DNA of 64,000 nt, from positions 2,046,001 through 2,110,000 of the forward strand of contig JAVHZZ010000016.1 in NCBI GenBank assembly GCA_036250195.1, written 5' to 3'. Shown here one piece after another: positions 61,352-64,000 of the stretch (position 1 is the stretch's first letter; every line of letters begins with the position of its first letter). The notes under the pieces are model-generated. The model ran no database searches and was not told the origin of the DNA. It was given only the letters and a program-made list of their open reading frames with translations. Origin of the DNA: Mixophyes australis (Eukaryota > Chordata > Amphibia > Anura > Limnodynastidae). The translations under genes were made by a program, and so were the position numbers.

Positions 61352-62005
61352 ATTGAATCATGAATCATGAATCGAATCATAATTCATGAATCATGAATAC
61401 TGAATTGAATCATGAATTAAATCATAAATCATGAATCATGAATTGAATCATGAATTGAATCATAAATCATGAATCATGAATTGAATGATGAATCATGAAT
61501 CAAATCATGAATCATGAATTGAATCATGAATCATGAATCAAATCATGAATCATGAATTGAATCATGAATCATGAATCAAATCATGAATCATGAATCATGA
61601 ATCAAATCATGAATCATGAATTGAATCATGAATCATGAATGAAATCATGAATCATGAATCAAATCATGAATCATGAATTGAATCATGAATCATGAATCGA
61701 ATCATGAATCATGAATCATGAATTGAATCATGAATCATGAATTGCATCATGAATCATTAATTGAATCATTACTCATGAATTAAATCATGAATCATGAATC
61801 ATGAAATGAATCATGAATTGAATCATGAATCATGAAATGAATCATGAATTGAATCATGAATTGAATCATGAATCATGAATCATGAATTGAATCATGAATC
61901 ATGAAATGAATCATGAATCATGAAATGAATCATAATTTGAATCATGAATCATGAAATGAATCATGAATTGAATCATGAATCATGAATCATGAATTGAATC
62001 ATGAA

Positions 62006-62029
62006 TCATGAATCATGCATGATTCATGA
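62006..62029. repeat. 24-bp perfect palindrome centred on ATGCAT
   Basis: The arms are identical and the right flank is ATTGAATC. It lies about 0.84 kb before the third 44-bp insert, preserving the palindrome-insert order of the right-hand unit. Confidence 0.8.
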
Positions 62030-62855
62030 ATTGAATCATGAATCATGAATCAAATAATGAATCATAAATTAAATCATGAATCATGAATCGAGTCATGAAT
62101 CATGAATCATGAATTGAATCATGAATTGAATCATAAATCATGAATCATGAATTGAATCATGAATTGAATCATAAATCATGAATCATGAATCAAATCATGA
62201 ATCATGAATTGAATCATGAATCATGAATCGAATCATGAATCATGAATCATGAATCAAATCATAAATCATGAATTGAATCATGAATCATGAATCGAATCAT
62301 GAATCATGAATCATGAATCATGAATCATGAATTGAATCATGAGTTGAATCATAAATCATGAATCATGAATTGAATCATGAATCATGAATCGAATCATGAA
62401 TCATGAATTGAATCATGAATCATGAATTGCATCATGAATCATGAATTGAATCATGAATCATTAATCATGAATTAAATCATAAATCATGATTCATGAAATG
62501 AATCATGAATTGAATCATGAATCATGAAATGAATCATGAATTGAATCATGAACTGAATCATGAATTGAATCATGAATCATGAATCATGAATTGAATCATG
62601 AATCATGAAATGAATCATGAATTGAATCATGAATCATGAATCATGAATTGAATCATGAATCATGAATTGAATCATGAATCATGAAATGAATCATGAATCA
62701 TGAAATGAATCATGATTTGAATCATGAATCATGAATTATGAATTGAATCATGAATCATGAAATGAATCATGATTTGAATCATGAAATGAATCATGATTTG
62801 AATCATGAATCATGAATTGAATCATGAATCATGAATCGAATCATGAATCCCGAAT

Positions 62856-62899
62856 CATGAAGACAACTCATAAACTTATAAATTCATAAACTCTTCATG
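62856..62899. repeat. 44-bp non-satellite insert, copy 3
   Basis: The ends CATGAAGA and TCTTCATG are intact as in copy 1, while the interior GAAGACAACTC and the flanking GAATCCCGAATC agree with copy 2. Together with the 2,657-bp spacing to copy 2 this indicates spread as part of a larger duplicated unit rather than three independent insertions. Confidence 0.7.
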
Positions 62900-64000
62900 A
62901 ATTGAATCATGAATCATGAATCAAATCATGAATCATGAATTGAATCATGAATCATGAATCGAATCATGAATCATGAATCATGAATCATGCATTGAATCAT
63001 GAATTGTATCATAAATCATGAATTTTGAATTGAATCATGAGTTGAATCATAAATCATGAATCATGAATTAAATCATGAATCATGAATCATGAATCATGAA
63101 TCATGAATCGAATCATGAATCATGAATTAAATCATGAATCATGAATCGAATCATGAATCATGAATCATGAATCATGAATCAAATCATGAATCATGAATTA
63201 AATCATGAATCATGAATCGAATCATGAATCATGAATCATGAATCATGAATTGAATCATGAATCATGAATCGAATCATGAATCATGAATTGAATCATGAAT
63301 CATGAATCATGAATCGAATCATGAATCATGAATTGAATCATGCATCATGAATCATGAATTGAATCATGAATCATGAATCGAATCATGAATTAAATAATGA
63401 ATCATGAATCAGGAATTGAATCATGATTCATTAATCGAATCATGAATCATGAATCGAATCATGAATCATGAATTGAATCATGAATCATAAATCGAATCAT
63501 GAATTAAATAATGAATCATGAATCATGAATTGAATCATGAATCATGAATCGAATCATGAATCATGAATCATGAATTGAATCATGAATCATGAATCATGAA
63601 TCATGAATCAAATCATGAATCATGAATTGAATCATGAATCATGAATCGAATCATGAATCATGAATCATGAATCATGAATCATGAATTGAATCATGAGTTG
63701 AATCATAAATCATAAATCATGAATTGAATCATGAATCATGAATCGAATCATGAATAATGAATTGAATCATGAATCATGAATTGCATCATGAATCATGAAT
63801 TGAATCATGAATCATTAATCATGAATTAAATCATGAATCATGAGTCATGAAATGAATCATGAATTGAATCATGAATCATGAAATGAATCATGAATTGAAT
63901 CATGAATTGAATCATGAATCATGAATCATGAATTGAATCATGAATCATGAAATGAATCATGAATTGAATCATGAATCATGAATCATGAATTGAATCATGA

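Larger units (their letters stand above)
1..64000 (+). repeat. Satellite array of ATGAATC heptamers and GAATC pentamers filling the window
   Basis: The sequence parses almost completely into a heptamer ATGAATC/ATGAATT and a pentamer GAATC, which is the heptamer lacking its first two bases. By simple division there are on the order of ten thousand words. Pentamers are normally flanked by heptamers, and I saw no two adjacent pentamers in the parts I parsed. Common variants are ATAAATC, ATGAAAT, ATGATTT, CGAAACA and GAATCTC. Orientation is the same throughout. No gene is possible at useful length: TCATGA carries TGA on both strands, heptamers shift frame by +1, and three consecutive heptamers (frequent everywhere) close all three frames on each strand. 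TAA is also common. No stretch over about 45 bases departs from the satellite. Eukaryotic heterochromatin is the likely setting. An assembly artefact in copy number cannot be excluded from sequence alone. Confidence 0.97.
58067..64000 (+). repeat. Zone of 2.1-2.66 kb units, each beginning with a 44-bp insert
   Basis: The 44-bp insert starts at 58067, 60199 and 62856 (spacings 2,132 and 2,657). ATTTTG with its TTTT at 60366 and 63023 gives the same 2,657-bp spacing. Each insert is preceded by a 24-bp palindrome at about 0.77-0.84 kb (57295, 59429, 62017). The array runs off the right edge in the same pattern. Confidence 0.75.

Noticed and set aside
58067..62899. The 44-bp inserts as tRNA, small RNA gene or origin
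   Set aside because: They are too short for a tRNA, have no polymerase III box or T-run terminator, and I could not match an origin consensus.
1..64000. Open reading frames starting at the very frequent ATG
   Set aside because: Each ATG lies in TCATGA, which brings TGA into one frame per heptamer on both strands. Runs of heptamers rotate through all frames. Only 7-5 steps keep a frame open (as repeating Glu-Leu-Asn-His), and these are interrupted within a few tens of bases.
1..64000. CRISPR array
   Set aside because: There are no unique spacers between conserved repeats; the supposed spacers are the same words as the repeats.
1..64000. Telomeric repeat
   Set aside because: The heptamer ATGAATC lacks the G-run of known telomere repeats such as TTTAGGG, and the irregular pentamers and kilobase-scale higher-order copies are unlike telomeres.
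1..64000. Bacterial GANTC (CcrM) or GATC methylation cluster
   Set aside because: GAATC is a word of the satellite, so GANTC density is automatic. Nothing else in the window suggests a bacterial genome.
1..64000. Purely synthetic or artefactual sequence
   Set aside because: The graded set of point variants shared at exact kilobase offsets is what natural amplification and decay give. Copy number may still be misassembled, which only raw reads can settle.
1..64000. Assignment to a named species or known satellite family
   Set aside because: I do not recognise the word pair from any satellite I can name with confidence, so I give only a eukaryotic setting.

Overview
The whole 64 kb window is one uninterrupted satellite DNA array. 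I find no protein gene, RNA gene, CRISPR array or recognisable transposon. The array uses two short words: a heptamer ATGAATC (variants ATGAATT, ATAAATC, ATGAAAT) and a pentamer GAATC (variant AAATC). They alternate irregularly as 7-5, 7-7-5, 7-7-7-5 and longer heptamer runs, giving local periods of 12, 19, 26 and 33 bp. The DNA is about 70% A+T and A-rich on the + strand. Word polarity is constant from end to end. A tract this long with multi-kilobase nested copies is typical of eukaryotic heterochromatin (pericentromeric, sex- or B-chromosome, or subtelomeric) in a long-read assembly. The sequence does not identify the species. A CG/TG/CA/TA series at the word junction suggests a host with CpG methylation, but this is inference.

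Layout, read from rare landmark variants: 1-14.1 kb holds 3-6 kb higher-order units, including a 3,797-bp unit whose next copy is essentially identical over 2.6 kb. 14.1-29.9 kb is a tandem pair of about 7.9-kb units. 30.0-34.4 kb is a mosaic of partial copies. 34.4-37.2 kb is a pair of 1.33/1.43-kb units. 37.2-41.9 kb is a pair of 2,526-bp units. 42.0-49.4 kb repeats parts of the preceding blocks at 6.0-kb spacing. From about 50 kb the character changes: 50.4-54.5 kb has a roughly 1-kb period, 54.5-58.1 kb a 1.31-kb period, and 58.1-64 kb units of 2.1-2.66 kb.

The parts that do not follow the simple two-word pattern are few. Three copies of a 44-bp non-satellite insert with 8-bp inverted ends lie at 58.07, 60.20 and 62.86 kb. 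Seven copies of a 24-bp palindrome centred on ATGCAT lie only right of 55 kb. Three copies of GAAATGCATTTC lie only in 2.2-7.5 kb, and twelve copies of TTGATCAA lie only in 9-45 kb. They mark subfamilies and show that the array grew by unequal exchange of kilobase blocks. The core TCATGA is self-complementary, so either single strand could fold into long hairpins. Each heptamer also holds TGAATCA, one base from the bZIP (AP-1/Gcn4) site TGA(C/G)TCA, and exact sites occur sporadically. I see no evidence of a novel encoded system. The interest lies in the structure and evolution of the satellite.
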